The notes: generated by a model not told the origin, from the letters alone. A stretch of 49,809 bases of DNA from an uncultured Verrucomicrobiales bacterium (GCA_937928735.1 CALFVF010000026.1:1-49809), one strand, 5' to 3'. Shown: positions 27,488-36,222, numbered from the stretch's first letter. Program-made: numbers and translations.

Positions 27488-29440
27488 CTACATGTTAGGC
27501 AGCTCTATAAAGCCTTCGAGCTTACGGATACGGGTAGGGTGGCGCATTTTACGCAGTGCCTTGGCCTCGATCTGGCGGATACGCTCACGAGTCACTTGGA
27601 ACTGGCGGCCGACTTCTTCAAGTGTTCGGCTGTAGCCGTCTTTCAGACCAAAGCGCTGCTCAAGAACCTCGCGCTCACGCTCCGTGAGTGAGTCGAGGAC
27701 ATCGACGATTTTTTCCTTCAGCATGGCGAAGCCAGCTTCTTCCATCGGATTGTCAGCGGCTTTATCCTCAATGAAGTCACCAAAGGAGGTGTCATCGGAG
27801 TCACCCACTGGTGCTTGCAGTGAGATCGGCTGCTGAGCCATCTTAAGAACCGCGCGAACACGCTCAACTGGAAGGTGAATTTCTTCAGCGATTTCATCAG
27901 GGGTCGGTTCACGGCCGTATTCCTGAACGAGTTGCTTCTGCACGCGCATCAGCTTATTGATCGTCTCAATCATGTGGACTGGGATACGGATCGTTCTGGC
28001 CTGGTCAGCAATCGAGCGGGTGATCGCCTGGCGAATCCACCATGTCGCGTAGGTAGAGAACTTATAGCCACGGCGGTATTCGAACTTCTCCACCGCCTTC
28101 ATGAGGCCCATGTTACCTTCTTGGATCAAGTCGAGGAAGGAGAGCCCACGGTTGGTGTATTTCTTGGCGATAGAAATCACGAGTCGGAGGTTCGCCTCGA
28201 CCATCTCGGTCTTCGCATTGTAGGCTTGTTTGATCCAGTGACGAAGGTCTTTGTTGTTTTGTTGGAAACCATCATAGGTGTGCCAAGCGAGCTGCTGGGT
28301 TTCACGCATTTTGGTTTCAAATTCCTTGTCGTTAGGATTTGTTTGGAGCTTACGGTTGAATTTCCAGAACTTCTTCTGATAGTTTTCCACTTCTTCACAG
28401 AAGTCTTCGACGACTTTCTGTTTGTAGTAGAAGCGTGTGTAGATACGAGCGATCGCTGTGAAATTCTTCTCAAGATCTTCTTCTAACTTCGCCTTGCCGC
28501 GTGGGCTCTTAGCATTAAGCTTGCGGAAGATGTCGTCAATGGTCTCGTGAGCGGCACGCAGTTGATCACTGAGCTTAGGTAGGATCTTCATGTAGCGCTC
28601 ACGGCTCTCGATCTTTTTATCGAGGATGACACGGTCAAAGCGCTCTTTGCCCTTGATGAGCTTGTCTGCTAAGTCGAGGTAACTCTCTGCGATAAAGCCG
28701 AAGCGGTGCAGGTACTTCTGCACGGAGAGTTCAGCGTCCTCAATACGCTTAGAAATCTCCACTTCCTGCTCACGAGTGAGGAGGGGGACTTGACCCATCT
28801 GCTTGAGGTACATGCGGACAGGGTCATCGAGAATGTCGAGCTTCTGGTCACCCTTTGGCTCATCATCATCGTCGTCGCGTTTTTTATCGCGGTAGCGGTC
28901 TACTTCGGAGGCGTCGATGATGTCGAACTCCATGTTGCGAAGACGCTCTAGAATAGCCTCTACGTCTGCTTGTTCGACAAGATCATTAGGGAGAACCTCA
29001 TTGATGTCATCATAGGTGAGGTATTCTTGCTCCTTGGCGAGTTTGATGAGTTCACGAATTTTTTCCTGAATCTCTGGAGTGTCGATTCTGTTTTTTGGTG
29101 CTTTTTTCGCGCGCTTAGACTTGGCCTCTGCTTCAGCGTCTAGGAGGGCCTGGAGTTTCGATTTTTTGACAGCCTTTTTCGCAGGCGTGTCTTTTTTAGA
29201 ATCTAGCGTTTTAGCGGTAGCTTTGGATGAAGTTTTTGCGGCTGAAGTTGCAGCTTTTTTGGCGGGAGTCTTTTTTGTGACAGCTTTCTTAGCAGCCTTT
29301 TTGGAAGTCGTAGAGGTGGTTTTTGTGGCCTTGGTCACTGTTTTCTTTACAGCTTTCTTCGCCACTTTTGTGGTTGTTGCCTTTTTTGCACTAACCTTCT
29401 TTTTTGCTGTTTTTTTTGCTGCTGCTTTTTTTTGAGCCAT
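27488..29440 (-). CDS. rpoD: primary sigma factor RpoD with lysine-rich N-terminal tail
   Basis: The protein has 650 residues. From about residue 115 it is a normal housekeeping sigma-70: region 1.1 ([29 protein letters not shown]), region 1.2 ([21 protein letters not shown]), the non-conserved insert, region 2 ([17 protein letters not shown], then [17 protein letters not shown]), region 3, and region 4 with its helix-turn-helix ([24 protein letters not shown]). Residues 1-100 are an Ala/Lys/Thr-rich tail, 34 of 100 being lysine, with KKA and PAKKA repeats like histone H1 or bacterial HU tails. The tail is in frame with no internal stop, and the first ATG precedes it. It is monocistronic, with its own terminator. 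Confidence 0.96.
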   Translation of the reverse strand: MAQKKAAAKKTAKKKVSAKKATTTKVAKKAVKKTVTKATKTTSTTSKKAAKKAVTKKTPAKKAATSAAKTSSKATAKTLDSKKDTPAKKAVKKSKLQALLDAEAEAKSKRAKKAPKNRIDTPEIQEKIRELIKLAKEQEYLTYDDINEVLPNDLVEQADVEAILERLRNMEFDIIDASEVDRYRDKKRDDDDDEPKGDQKLDILDDPVRMYLKQMGQVPLLTREQEVEISKRIEDAELSVQKYLHRFGFIAESYLDLADKLIKGKERFDRVILDKKIESRERYMKILPKLSDQLRAAHETIDDIFRKLNAKSPRGKAKLEEDLEKNFTAIARIYTRFYYKQKVVEDFCEEVENYQKKFWKFNRKLQTNPNDKEFETKMRETQQLAWHTYDGFQQNNKDLRHWIKQAYNAKTEMVEANLRLVISIAKKYTNRGLSFLDLIQEGNMGLMKAVEKFEYRRGYKFSTYATWWIRQAITRSIADQARTIRIPVHMIETINKLMRVQKQLVQEYGREPTPDEIAEEIHLPVERVRAVLKMAQQPISLQAPVGDSDDTSFGDFIEDKAADNPMEEAGFAMLKEKIVDVLDSLTEREREVLEQRFGLKDGYSRTLEEVGRQFQVTRERIRQIEAKALRKMRHPTRIRKLEGFIELPNM

Positions 29441-29803
29441 ATTGACGCTGAGTTGTTTTCTCCGCAGAGAGGTGGGGATATTACTCGAGATGTATGTGTA
29501 CAGTAGTACTTTCTGTTTCTCGTCAAGTCATTGCGGCTGACGAGGAGCAGAATCTCTAGGAGGATAATGTCTGCGTCAAGGTAAATTCGACAGCTTTTAG
29601 AGAAATTTTAAACACAGTATAGAAAATGACGGATTCCTATCTTCTTTGTTGGATAAATTAGGCTCAATGAGCGCAGTTAGCTGCTTTTGGCAGGAGAAAA
29701 GAGCTCTTTGAGACGGATCTGTTTTCAGAAAGCTGTAATGATAGCTTTGCAAACTACTCTCAACCAGCTAGACAGCGCAGAGGTAACCAAGACTTAGGGA
29801 CTC
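29441..29803. other. divergent intergenic region upstream of rpoD
   Basis: The 363 bp between rpoD and the gene at 29804 should hold two divergent promoters. Apart from the tiny Shine-Dalgarno-led frame listed separately, nothing else was recognised. Confidence 0.4.
29567..29584 (+). other. five-codon mini-ORF with perfect Shine-Dalgarno
   Basis: AGGAGG at 29558-29563 is followed three bases later by ATG and then TCT GCG TCA AGG TAA (MSASR). It lies about 220 nt upstream of the + strand gene at 29804. It could be a leader peptide or chance; nothing else supports it. Confidence 0.2.
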
Positions 29804-30256
29804 ATGAACGCATCCAAACTTTCTCAAGAAGAGATTCAACAAATTCACCAATGGGCCTCTGAGGGCGATCAACTTGCTGACATTCAGAAAAAACTGGAGA
29901 GCGAGTTTGGCCATGCGGCGACGTATCTAGATACGCGCATGCTTGTTCTCGACCTCGCTGTTGAGATCCTGAGCCCTGAGCAGGAGAAGAAAGAAGAGCC
30001 ACAGAAGCAAAGAGTAGCGACTGGTGAGGTCAGTATGACTCTCGATGAACTGGTACGCCCGGGGATGATGGTCAGTGGTCGAGTGACATTTAGTGATGGG
30101 GAGCCAGCGCTATGGGGTCTAGATCAAATGGGGCGCCTAGACTTAGATGCAGAAACTCCTGGTTACCAGCCTAGTGAGGAAGATGCGGCATCCTTCCAGG
30201 ACCAGTTACGGGCGAAGTTAGAGGAGATGCGCGAGCAGTCCATGGGAGGCATGTAG
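29804..30256 (+). CDS. hypothetical protein, acidic, cytoplasmic
   Basis: This 150-residue protein has no signal or membrane segment. The N-terminal 60 residues are helical (LSQEEIQQIHQWASEGDQLADIQKKLESEFG) and look like a small helix-turn-helix or coiled domain. Residues about 75-110 appear beta-rich (MTLDELVRPGMMVSGRVTFSDGEPALW). The acidic C-terminus (about 120-150) is again helical and ends QSMGGM. No family was recognised. The codon pattern and start context are consistent with a real gene; it is transcribed alone. Confidence 0.65.
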   Translation: MNASKLSQEEIQQIHQWASEGDQLADIQKKLESEFGHAATYLDTRMLVLDLAVEILSPEQEKKEEPQKQRVATGEVSMTLDELVRPGMMVSGRVTFSDGEPALWGLDQMGRLDLDAETPGYQPSEEDAASFQDQLRAKLEEMREQSMGGM

Positions 30257-30347
30257 GCGCAAAGCTATTTAGTCGAGAGGGTGCTAACAGGCGCAAAAGC
30301 GAAAATTTTTGTGGGGATTATTAGCGCTCAGTTGTACGGCTAAATAC

Positions 30348-30386
30348 AGCCTCTAGAGGCTCTGTCTTTAGACGCTCTGTCTTTAG
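30348..30386. repeat. palindrome plus tandem 13-bp repeat at the symporter stop codon
   Basis: A perfect 14-bp palindrome AGCCTCTAGAGGCT (30348-30361) is followed by two copies of gctctgtctttag (30359-30371 and 30374-30386). The second copy contains the stop codon of the symporter gene (30385-30383). On the minus strand this could form a 3' hairpin, but there is no adjacent T run. Confidence 0.5.
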
Positions 30387-32053
30387 GACTGTGAATCAAC
30401 CTTTGCGACGTGTTCCTCATAGTCCCTAAGCTCTTCTTTGACCTTTGGAAGAAGGAAATACACTGCAAAGAGATTGGGGAAAGCCATGCCTAGGAGCATG
30501 TAGTCTGAGAAATTCACAACTTGACCGAGGCTCAGTGAGGAGCCGATGACAATAAACAGGCAGAAAATGACCTTGTAAATTGTTTGCGCAGTAGAGGAGT
30601 GGCCAAATAGATAGCACCATGCTTGCTGGCCATAGTAGGACCAAGAAATCAGTGTGGAGAGGGCAAAGAGGAGCACAGCTACAAAAAGCACATAAGGGAA
30701 CCAGCTAATCACGGTGCTAAAGGCTTCTGAAGTTAAAGCCACACCTGAGATATCATCGGTATTATACGTTTCCCCATACGTGCCAGTAATGACGATCACT
30801 AGTGCTGTGAGAGAGCAGACTAGTATGGTATCAGTAAATGGCTCAAGTAGTGCTACTAGTCCCTCACTGGCCGGTTTATCAGTCTTCACTGCGGAGTGGG
30901 CGATAGGGGCTGAGCCGATACCTGCCTCATTGGAGAAAGTACCGCGTTTAATGCCCTGAAGAATCGCGCCAATAATACCACCGACATAGGCCTTTGGCGC
31001 GAAGGCTTCTGTGATGATCAAACTGACAGCTGAAGGGATCTCGCTGAAGTGAGAACCGATAACTACGAGGGCACCGATGATATACACACCACACATCACA
31101 GGGACGACGCGGGAGGTGATCGTGGCAATACGGGTAATTCCCCCCAGAATAATCACCGCAACCACTATGGAAATGATGAGACCAAAGATCCAGCGGCGGT
31201 CACTAAAGTAAGAAGATTCTCCACCTGTGACAGTGATCAGCTGGTCACAGACCTGATTCACCTGGAACATATTACCACCACCCATCGCAGCACCGACACA
31301 GAGTAGAGCAAAAAGAAGAGCTAAGACTTTCCCTACAGGGGCTAGACCCATTTCAGCGAAGCCTTTCTGCATGTAACGCATTGGCCCACCTCGCGTTTTT
31401 CCCTTACTATCGATGTCGCGGTATTTCACCCCCAGAGTACACTCAGCGAACTTTGTACTCATTCCTAAAAACCCCATAATAATCATCCAGAAGGCGGCAC
31501 CTGGCCCACCCATAGAAATCGCTACCGCCACCCCCGCGATATTACCCAGACCCACGGTGGCTGAGAGAGCTGCCGTGAGAGCCTGAAAATGGGTGATTTC
31601 ACCGGGAGCGTCCTTAGAGGTGTAGCGCCCTTTCACCGTGCGAATCGCCAGTGGGATGTAGCGGAGATTCACAAACTTAAAGTAGCAGGTGATAATGAGT
31701 CCACCTACAAGCAGCCAGATGAGTAAGAAAGGAACTGAAGTCTTCTTCTTCTCACCCGTGCTCTCATCGCCCGAGGTGACATCAAAGGCTGTGAAGAAGA
31801 CAATCTTCCCGAGCCACTCTGTCGCTGGGGCGACTTTGTCATTAATCACTTCATCGAGCGTTTTTTCTTTAGCGGGTGTTTGAGTGTCTTCTGATTCCTT
31901 GGGAGCACTGGCTGACTCTGTCTTTGTTTTTGCCTCTATCTCTACGTCGATGTTAGGCTTAGCCGCCAGAGCGTCGGCTTCCTGAGCATAGCACGTAATA
32001 GTACACAGACTAAAAAGAGCAAAGCAGGTAAAAAGGCAGGTGAGGTGTTTCAT
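30383..32053 (-). CDS. sodium:alanine/glycine symporter (AGCS family) with N-terminal extension
   Basis: The protein has 556 residues from the ATG at 32053; a TTG start 18 nt upstream is less likely. It opens with a cleavable-looking signal (LFTCFALFSLCTITCYA) and a polar, charged segment (about residues 25-85). The AGCS core follows, with about ten transmembrane helices and the family motifs TALSATVGLGNIAGVAVAI, GGPGAAFWMIIMGFLG and RGTFSNEAGIGSAPIAHS. It imports alanine or glycine with sodium. The signal peptide and linker are not part of the usual AGCS protein (about 450 residues). It is divergent from cdaA. Confidence 0.93.
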   Translation of the reverse strand: MKHLTCLFTCFALFSLCTITCYAQEADALAAKPNIDVEIEAKTKTESASAPKESEDTQTPAKEKTLDEVINDKVAPATEWLGKIVFFTAFDVTSGDESTGEKKKTSVPFLLIWLLVGGLIITCYFKFVNLRYIPLAIRTVKGRYTSKDAPGEITHFQALTAALSATVGLGNIAGVAVAISMGGPGAAFWMIIMGFLGMSTKFAECTLGVKYRDIDSKGKTRGGPMRYMQKGFAEMGLAPVGKVLALLFALLCVGAAMGGGNMFQVNQVCDQLITVTGGESSYFSDRRWIFGLIISIVVAVIILGGITRIATITSRVVPVMCGVYIIGALVVIGSHFSEIPSAVSLIITEAFAPKAYVGGIIGAILQGIKRGTFSNEAGIGSAPIAHSAVKTDKPASEGLVALLEPFTDTILVCSLTALVIVITGTYGETYNTDDISGVALTSEAFSTVISWFPYVLFVAVLLFALSTLISWSYYGQQAWCYLFGHSSTAQTIYKVIFCLFIVIGSSLSLGQVVNFSDYMLLGMAFPNLFAVYFLLPKVKEELRDYEEHVAKVDSQS

Positions 32054-32262
32054 AGAAAGGTAGTGAGTCAATCAGTTCTTAGAGTAGACAAGATGAGATC
32101 ATCAAGAGACACAGATTACGATTTTTGCTCAAGTAAAAACGAAGGTGCCAAGCGAGCTAGATAGGAGAGAGCATGACTAGGAGAGCCCGGTGTATGGGAT
32201 TTCTTGAGACCATCTAAAATGTCTTCCCCTCATCGAGCAGAGAGGATAAGCTGAGGCTAGAC

Positions 32263-33120
32263 ATGAATTTGCTCCAACATTGGCGAGATGTTCTTGAGAT
32301 ACTGATACTGTGGATAGGGATCTATCAAATCTACCGCGTATTTCGAGCCACTCGTGGCGCCAGAGTTTTGGTGGGACTACTCGCCATACTCATCGTCGTA
32401 ACACTCGCTGCCTATCTCGCGCGGCTTGAGGTCATCGGCTGGATCATCACTCGTTCGAGTTTACTACTCACCTTTGTCTTGGTGGTTATTTTCCAGCCAG
32501 AGCTCAGATCTGCCCTCGCGCGACTCGGCAGTAGTCGGCTATTTTCATTCTCCACCTCAGAGCGCCTAGAGTTCTTAGAGAGTTTTATTGATGCAGTGGT
32601 AGAGCTATCCAATAAACGAATCGGCGCCCTATTTGCTATTCAGCGCTCGATTAGTCTCAAAGAGCATCTCGAAACTGGAGTGGCACTGGATGCCGAGTTT
32701 TCTTCTGAACTCGTCCAGACCATATTTTTCCCAAAAACAGCGCTACACGATGGAGGGATGATTCTCTCTCAGGGACGTGTGAGTGCCGCTGGATGTGTGT
32801 TTCCTGTGAGTCGAGTTGAGCTCGCAGATCGCTCCACAGGACTTAGGCACCGAGCAGCCATGGGACTCACGGAAGTCACCGATGCCGTTGCGGTGATAGT
32901 GAGTGAAGAAACAGGGCAGATCTCTCTGTGTATTGATGGAAGCCTGAAGCGAAATTTAAGTAAAGATGAACTCCGTGAAGCGATGGAGAGCGTCTTCCTG
33001 CCCACAGAAAAAGTAGAGGAAAACCAAGATGACCATGAAACTACAGAGCATCATACAGAGAAACTGGATAGCGAAACTGGCCTCTCTGATGCTGGCGATA
33101 GCGATTTGGTTTCTGATTAA
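32263..33120 (+). CDS. cdaA: diadenylate cyclase CdaA (c-di-AMP synthase)
   Basis: The 285-residue protein has three N-terminal transmembrane helices (about residues 10-26, 35-53 and 58-77), then a DAC domain. The active-site motifs are HDGG at 162-165 (usually DGA) and RHRAA at 195-199. It makes c-di-AMP from two ATP at the cytoplasmic membrane face. The C-terminal tail (about 240-285) is acidic and low-complexity. Its last 92 bp overlap the start of the next gene in another frame. In most bacteria cdaA is followed by cdaR (YbbR domains) and often glmM; here only a tiny CdaR-like gene follows. Confidence 0.94.
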   Translation: MNLLQHWRDVLEILILWIGIYQIYRVFRATRGARVLVGLLAILIVVTLAAYLARLEVIGWIITRSSLLLTFVLVVIFQPELRSALARLGSSRLFSFSTSERLEFLESFIDAVVELSNKRIGALFAIQRSISLKEHLETGVALDAEFSSELVQTIFFPKTALHDGGMILSQGRVSAAGCVFPVSRVELADRSTGLRHRAAMGLTEVTDAVAVIVSEETGQISLCIDGSLKRNLSKDELREAMESVFLPTEKVEENQDDHETTEHHTEKLDSETGLSDAGDSDLVSD

Positions 33121-33244
33121 GCAAGTCGACAGAAGTGGTGGCGGCCGTGCCACGACAGCTCCGAATCGTGAAAATCCCTTTCAGGTGGAGAGGCCAGAGG
33201 TCCCTTCTGAAAACGTGAATAAGTCAAAGATGAAGGGTAAGTAG
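33029..33244 (+). CDS. miniature CdaR/YbbR-like membrane anchor protein
   Basis: This 71-residue frame starts inside cdaA (ATG at 33029, after a purine-rich gagga at about 33015-33019) and overlaps it by 92 bp. Its N-terminus, with NWIAKLASLMLAIAIWFLIKQ split as a short basic lead and one membrane helix, matches the N-terminal helix of CdaR/YbbR proteins. The remaining residues are polar (TTAPNRENPFQVERPEVPSEN), with none of the YbbR repeats that usually follow. It may be a reduced regulator of CdaA or a truncated cdaR. The overlapping position after cdaA supports the link. Confidence 0.65.
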   Translation: MTMKLQSIIQRNWIAKLASLMLAIAIWFLIKQVDRSGGGRATTAPNRENPFQVERPEVPSENVNKSKMKGK

Positions 33245-33280
33245 GGTTTCCTAAAAAACAGCTCATCCGGCCTGACATCT

Positions 33281-33298
33281 AGCTTTTTGAGTTGGTAT
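33281..33298. repeat. dispersed repeat end (inverted copy)
   Basis: agctttttgagttggtat carries the inverted copy of the 15-bp core ATACCAACTCAAAAA. It lies in the short gap between the mini-cdaR gene and the GTPase operon, without an identifiable second end. Confidence 0.5.
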
Positions 33299-33431
33299 TA
33301 TAACCATTTCATCCATCAGATCATTCGCCGGGCAGCATGATGGGATAGTTTTTCAGGAAGTCCTGAATACATCCCTGCATTCGGAGAGTTGCTGAGCAAT
33401 TTTGTTGGAAAAACTCAAAGGCTTATTCAAC

Positions 33432-33824
33432 TCAAGATAACTCTGACAATGAGTCTCCGAAACGCTTTACAAGGAATCGCATCTTCGCGAGCGAAACGAG
33501 AGAAGATGCGCAGAAACTCACCACGCATTTCTTCTTTCTAAAAGTTGATTGTGTAAGGAGAAAATTATAGTTTTCTGACTCTACAATAATAAGTTTGGAG
33601 GTTTTCCCAGAAATCATCATCAGTGCGGAGTTCGAGATTGAACTTATAGAACTTGAAATTGCAGCCATCTTATCTGATTCGATTTCGGTTCTTTCATTAG
33701 AGGTATGTCCCATAACAAAGCCGTCCTCTGAACAGACATTTACGATCAGGAGGTCGGTATTCTCCTTACAGTAATCCTCTGCTAGGCGAGTGATCTCAGG
33801 GTATAAACTGTTAATTGATTTCAT
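33432..33824 (-). CDS. roadblock/LC7-like protein (second copy)
   Basis: The protein has 130 residues. The pattern LLIVNVCSEDGFVMG, an alpha helix (ESDKMAAISSSISSISNSALMM), then KLIIVESENYNFLL is the beta-beta-helix-beta layout of roadblock/LC7 domains (MglB, CvnB, LAMTOR). It has a basic C-terminal helix (SLAKMRFLVKRFGDSL). Roadblock proteins bind small Ras-like GTPases and act as activators or scaffolds. It is the last gene of the operon, 6 nt after the GTPase. The fold assignment is by pattern only. Confidence 0.7.
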   Translation of the reverse strand: MKSINSLYPEITRLAEDYCKENTDLLIVNVCSEDGFVMGHTSNERTEIESDKMAAISSSISSISNSALMMISGKTSKLIIVESENYNFLLTQSTFRKKKCVVSFCASSLVSLAKMRFLVKRFGDSLSELS

Positions 33825-33830
33825 TATGTC

Positions 33831-34370
33831 TTATTTCTTTTTGTATGCAGTCATTGTGTTCAGAGTATACAGAACAGACATTGCATTACCCTTATCTCTT
33901 GAGTCGACGCGTAGCACTGGAGATACTATCCCGTGCGATAAGAGAATCTTCTGAATTTTTGCGCTAATCTCTCCGATCTCTTCTGCCGTTGCATTTTCAG
34001 CATGAGTTAGACCGATGACGCACGGTGCATCAGTTCTCTCAGGATAGAAAAAATGAAGGAGTGTCTTAAGATCACTCTCGTTGAGCTCTTCATCAAATTT
34101 TATGAGAATGACAACACCCCAAAGAGAAGTAGTCACCATCTCCCACAGAAAAGTGTATCTCTCTTGACCAGGAACACCGTAGAGTCCTAGCGCAACTGTC
34201 TCATCGAGGCAGATACGTCCGTAGTCGATACCTACTGTTGTAAATTGTTTTCCTATGTCAACGGAAGATTCGACTTCAGTCTCCAAGGGAGCAATTTCAC
34301 TCAAGGTTTTGATCAAGCATGATTTACCAGAACCGACTTCGCCGAAGATAGCTAATTTGAAGTACTCCAT
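33831..34370 (-). CDS. small Ras-like GTPase (MglA/CvnD-like)
   Basis: The protein has 179 residues. The P-loop is GEVGSGKS (10-17). A switch-I candidate is TTVGIDYG (44-51). The G3 motif is atypical, [11 protein letters not shown] (66-76), in place of DxAGQE, as in bacterial MglA- and CvnD-type proteins. G4 is THAE (122-125) in place of NKxD, so guanine specificity should be tested. There is no signal or membrane segment. It starts 1 nt after the stop of the BLUF-like gene and is followed after 6 nt by a roadblock-like gene. This pairing is the hallmark of MglA/MglB-type switches controlling polarity or signalling. Confidence 0.87.
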   Translation of the reverse strand: MEYFKLAIFGEVGSGKSCLIKTLSEIAPLETEVESSVDIGKQFTTVGIDYGRICLDETVALGLYGVPGQERYTFLWEMVTTSLWGVVILIKFDEELNESDLKTLLHFFYPERTDAPCVIGLTHAENATAEEIGEISAKIQKILLSHGIVSPVLRVDSRDKGNAMSVLYTLNTMTAYKKK

Positions 34371-34371
34371 A

Positions 34372-35397
34372 CTACCATTTACTTTTGATAAAGCTCTTCA
34401 TTTTATTGTAGAAACTATTTTTTTTCCTTCGGGGAAGAGGAACCGGTGCCGAAACTATTGGCTTCGCTGATTTATCAGCATTTGGTCGAGTAATTGTAAT
34501 CGCCTCCAACTTTTGGAGCTGATCGATGAGCAAATTTAACTCACTTGCTTCAACTTCAGTAGTCTCAAGCATTAAAGACTCGTAGGAATGTGGGGATGCT
34601 AAAAGCTTAGCACACAAGTCTATTGTGAAAGAGTTTGCTTCAACCTTGGCGAAGTCTGGCCATGCAAACATTTGAAGAATACAGCCTTCAAATGCATTAG
34701 GCTTTGCAGAATCAGAGACTGGAACGGAGGGAGTTACTGTTGGCTGCAATGCGACTCCGTTTGAATGGTTTGCGGGCGTCGGATATGCGAGAATTTTTGG
34801 GCTCTCGGTAGGAGGGTTACTCCAAACTCTAGGATTCTTTGGTAGACTGCCGACAGTGTCAGAATTTTGCTTGGCGTGGATTGGCCGTGGCAGAGGTTTT
34901 GGTTCATCGGAAATTGATAGAGCTCTACGAACAGTAATAACCTCCTCGAATTTCTGAGTGTCAGGCGTATGCTTGTACAGCTCGCTGCAACTAAAAAAGT
35001 TCTCAATAGCGACTTTGTGGCGGAGTTGCAATGCCTGAAAAGAGGCAATTTCTGCATTTAATAATGATTTGAGGCCCAGATCATTATCAGAGTCAGGACT
35101 GAGCAAAAGAGGGGAAGAGCCAAAGAAAAAAGCGCTGGACTCAAGATCAAGAACCAGTTGGACGGATCCTGAGAACTTTGCCAGCTGTTCACTGTCTAAA
35201 TAGTTCTGAAGCTTGGTAAATTCACCCTCGATCACTAAGAGAAATTGACCCTGCTTATGAAAAAACGCCCCAGTGGTCCCGCAGTCTACATTCGCCTTCC
35301 GAGCAGTCTGGTAGACTTTTGAAAGAAAAATAGAGCTACTTTTTTCATCCAAGAGCTTGGGGGGGATACCCAAGCAGATGAGAACTCTAGGTTGCAT
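34372..35397 (-). CDS. protein with degenerate BLUF-like N-terminal domain and winged-helix-like C-terminus
   Basis: The protein has 341 residues. Residues 1-100 follow the BLUF pattern: AxxxN-x6-TG ([14 protein letters not shown], Asn36, Gly43) and GQFLLVIEG (50-58) align with NxxxGITG and GxFxQxLEG. The flavin-photochemistry Tyr (Ile7 here) and Gln (Leu54 here) are replaced, so it is unlikely to be a working photoreceptor. Residues about 150-235 are a Pro/Ser-rich linker. Residues about 235-305 ([30 protein letters not shown]) resemble a winged helix, loosely like the DUF742 partner in conservons. The basic tail ends [10 protein letters not shown]. The BLUF and DUF742 comparisons are inferences by eye. 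Confidence 0.6.
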   Translation of the reverse strand: MQPRVLICLGIPPKLLDEKSSSIFLSKVYQTARKANVDCGTTGAFFHKQGQFLLVIEGEFTKLQNYLDSEQLAKFSGSVQLVLDLESSAFFFGSSPLLLSPDSDNDLGLKSLLNAEIASFQALQLRHKVAIENFFSCSELYKHTPDTQKFEEVITVRRALSISDEPKPLPRPIHAKQNSDTVGSLPKNPRVWSNPPTESPKILAYPTPANHSNGVALQPTVTPSVPVSDSAKPNAFEGCILQMFAWPDFAKVEANSFTIDLCAKLLASPHSYESLMLETTEVEASELNLLIDQLQKLEAITITRPNADKSAKPIVSAPVPLPRRKKNSFYNKMKSFIKSKW

Positions 35398-35412
35398 ATT
35401 TTAGAGGGAAGC

Positions 35413-35458
35413 AAAAAAATACACTTATTAGTCGCGCGCGCACAAATCTAATAAGTGT
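35413..35458 (-). terminator. intrinsic terminator/attenuator inside the roadblock operon
   Basis: A perfect 11-bp stem acacttattag (35421-35431) / ctaataagtgt (35448-35458) has a 16-nt loop. On the minus strand it is followed, one base on, by seven Ts (35419-35413). It lies between the first roadblock gene and the BLUF-like gene, so it would let the first gene be expressed at a higher level. Confidence 0.9.
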
Positions 35459-35470
35459 AGAAGAGGGTGA

Positions 35471-35833
35471 TTAAACAGCAAGAGAGCTTTCCAAAGCTAA
35501 AACGTTTCGGCGTGCGAGAGCGAGGTTCGCCTTTGCTTTATCAAGAACGAGATAGATGAAAAGACCGTCGTGCTTAGCGCAAGGACGGATTACATGAAAC
35601 TGTTTTTCAAGTGTGATGAGGATGTCTTCAATTTCTCCCTTAATTCCAAGTGAGCTCATTGTGTTCATCTTAGCCTTTACGACCTCGGAATTACCAGCTG
35701 CGGCAAGATCCAAGTCTACGCCACCACCAATGGATCCGAGGGACATTCCAGATGTGTAGTCTACTATACAGGCGCCAACAGAACCGTTAATTTCCATTAA
35801 TTCTGCCAAAGTTTTTTCGATATTCTTGCTCAT
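35471..35833 (-). CDS. roadblock/LC7 domain protein (first gene of the cassette)
   Basis: The protein has 120 residues. The layout INGSVGACIVDYTSGMSLG, DLDLAAAGNSEVVKAKMNTM, EDILITLEKQFHVIRP, and GLFIYLVLDKAKANLALARR is the complete roadblock/LC7 fold, as in small GTPase-associated proteins of bacteria. No catalytic residues are expected; it would form dimers that bind the GTPase. It is separated from the rest of the cassette by a terminator hairpin, so it is probably made in excess. Confidence 0.85.
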   Translation of the reverse strand: MSKNIEKTLAELMEINGSVGACIVDYTSGMSLGSIGGGVDLDLAAAGNSEVVKAKMNTMSSLGIKGEIEDILITLEKQFHVIRPCAKHDGLFIYLVLDKAKANLALARRNVLALESSLAV

Positions 35834-36222
35834 GCTTTAATTTTTTTAGTAACACTTTTTAGGAACCGCAACCTACGTGATTGTGTCCTAATGTACTTGT
35901 GTAGTTACGTAGAAATGTTCGAATACGCAAGAGAATTTTTGAAGGGTTTTGTTATTTGGTAGATCACACTACATGAAGAAAATCGAGGTGAATTATCCAG
36001 CTTTGGAGCTCACGTAGTTCAGGTGAGACACCTTAGAGATTGTGGATGGGAGACAAAAAGGTCTCACGAAGACGAGTCTGATTGGATGAAGTTAAGGCCG
36101 TAAAATTTTCGGCTACCTAGCCTCAAAATCAACCTTTAATGTAAAGAGTTTAGCATTTGTTGAATCTAACATACTTTAAATAATTCAGATAACCCTACAA
36201 CTGCCAACCTCAATAAGACCCT
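35834..36222. other. AT-rich intergenic region upstream of the roadblock cassette
   Basis: 389 bp contain the presumed promoter of the cassette. No open frame of note, known RNA or clear operator was seen. Confidence 0.4.

Noticed and set aside
27875..28486. 203-residue frame opposite rpoD
   Set aside because: It is complementary to conserved sigma regions 2-3, with no independent features.
32072..32262. Glycine riboswitch upstream of the symporter
   Set aside because: No glycine-aptamer core sequence was found on the minus strand between the two divergent genes.
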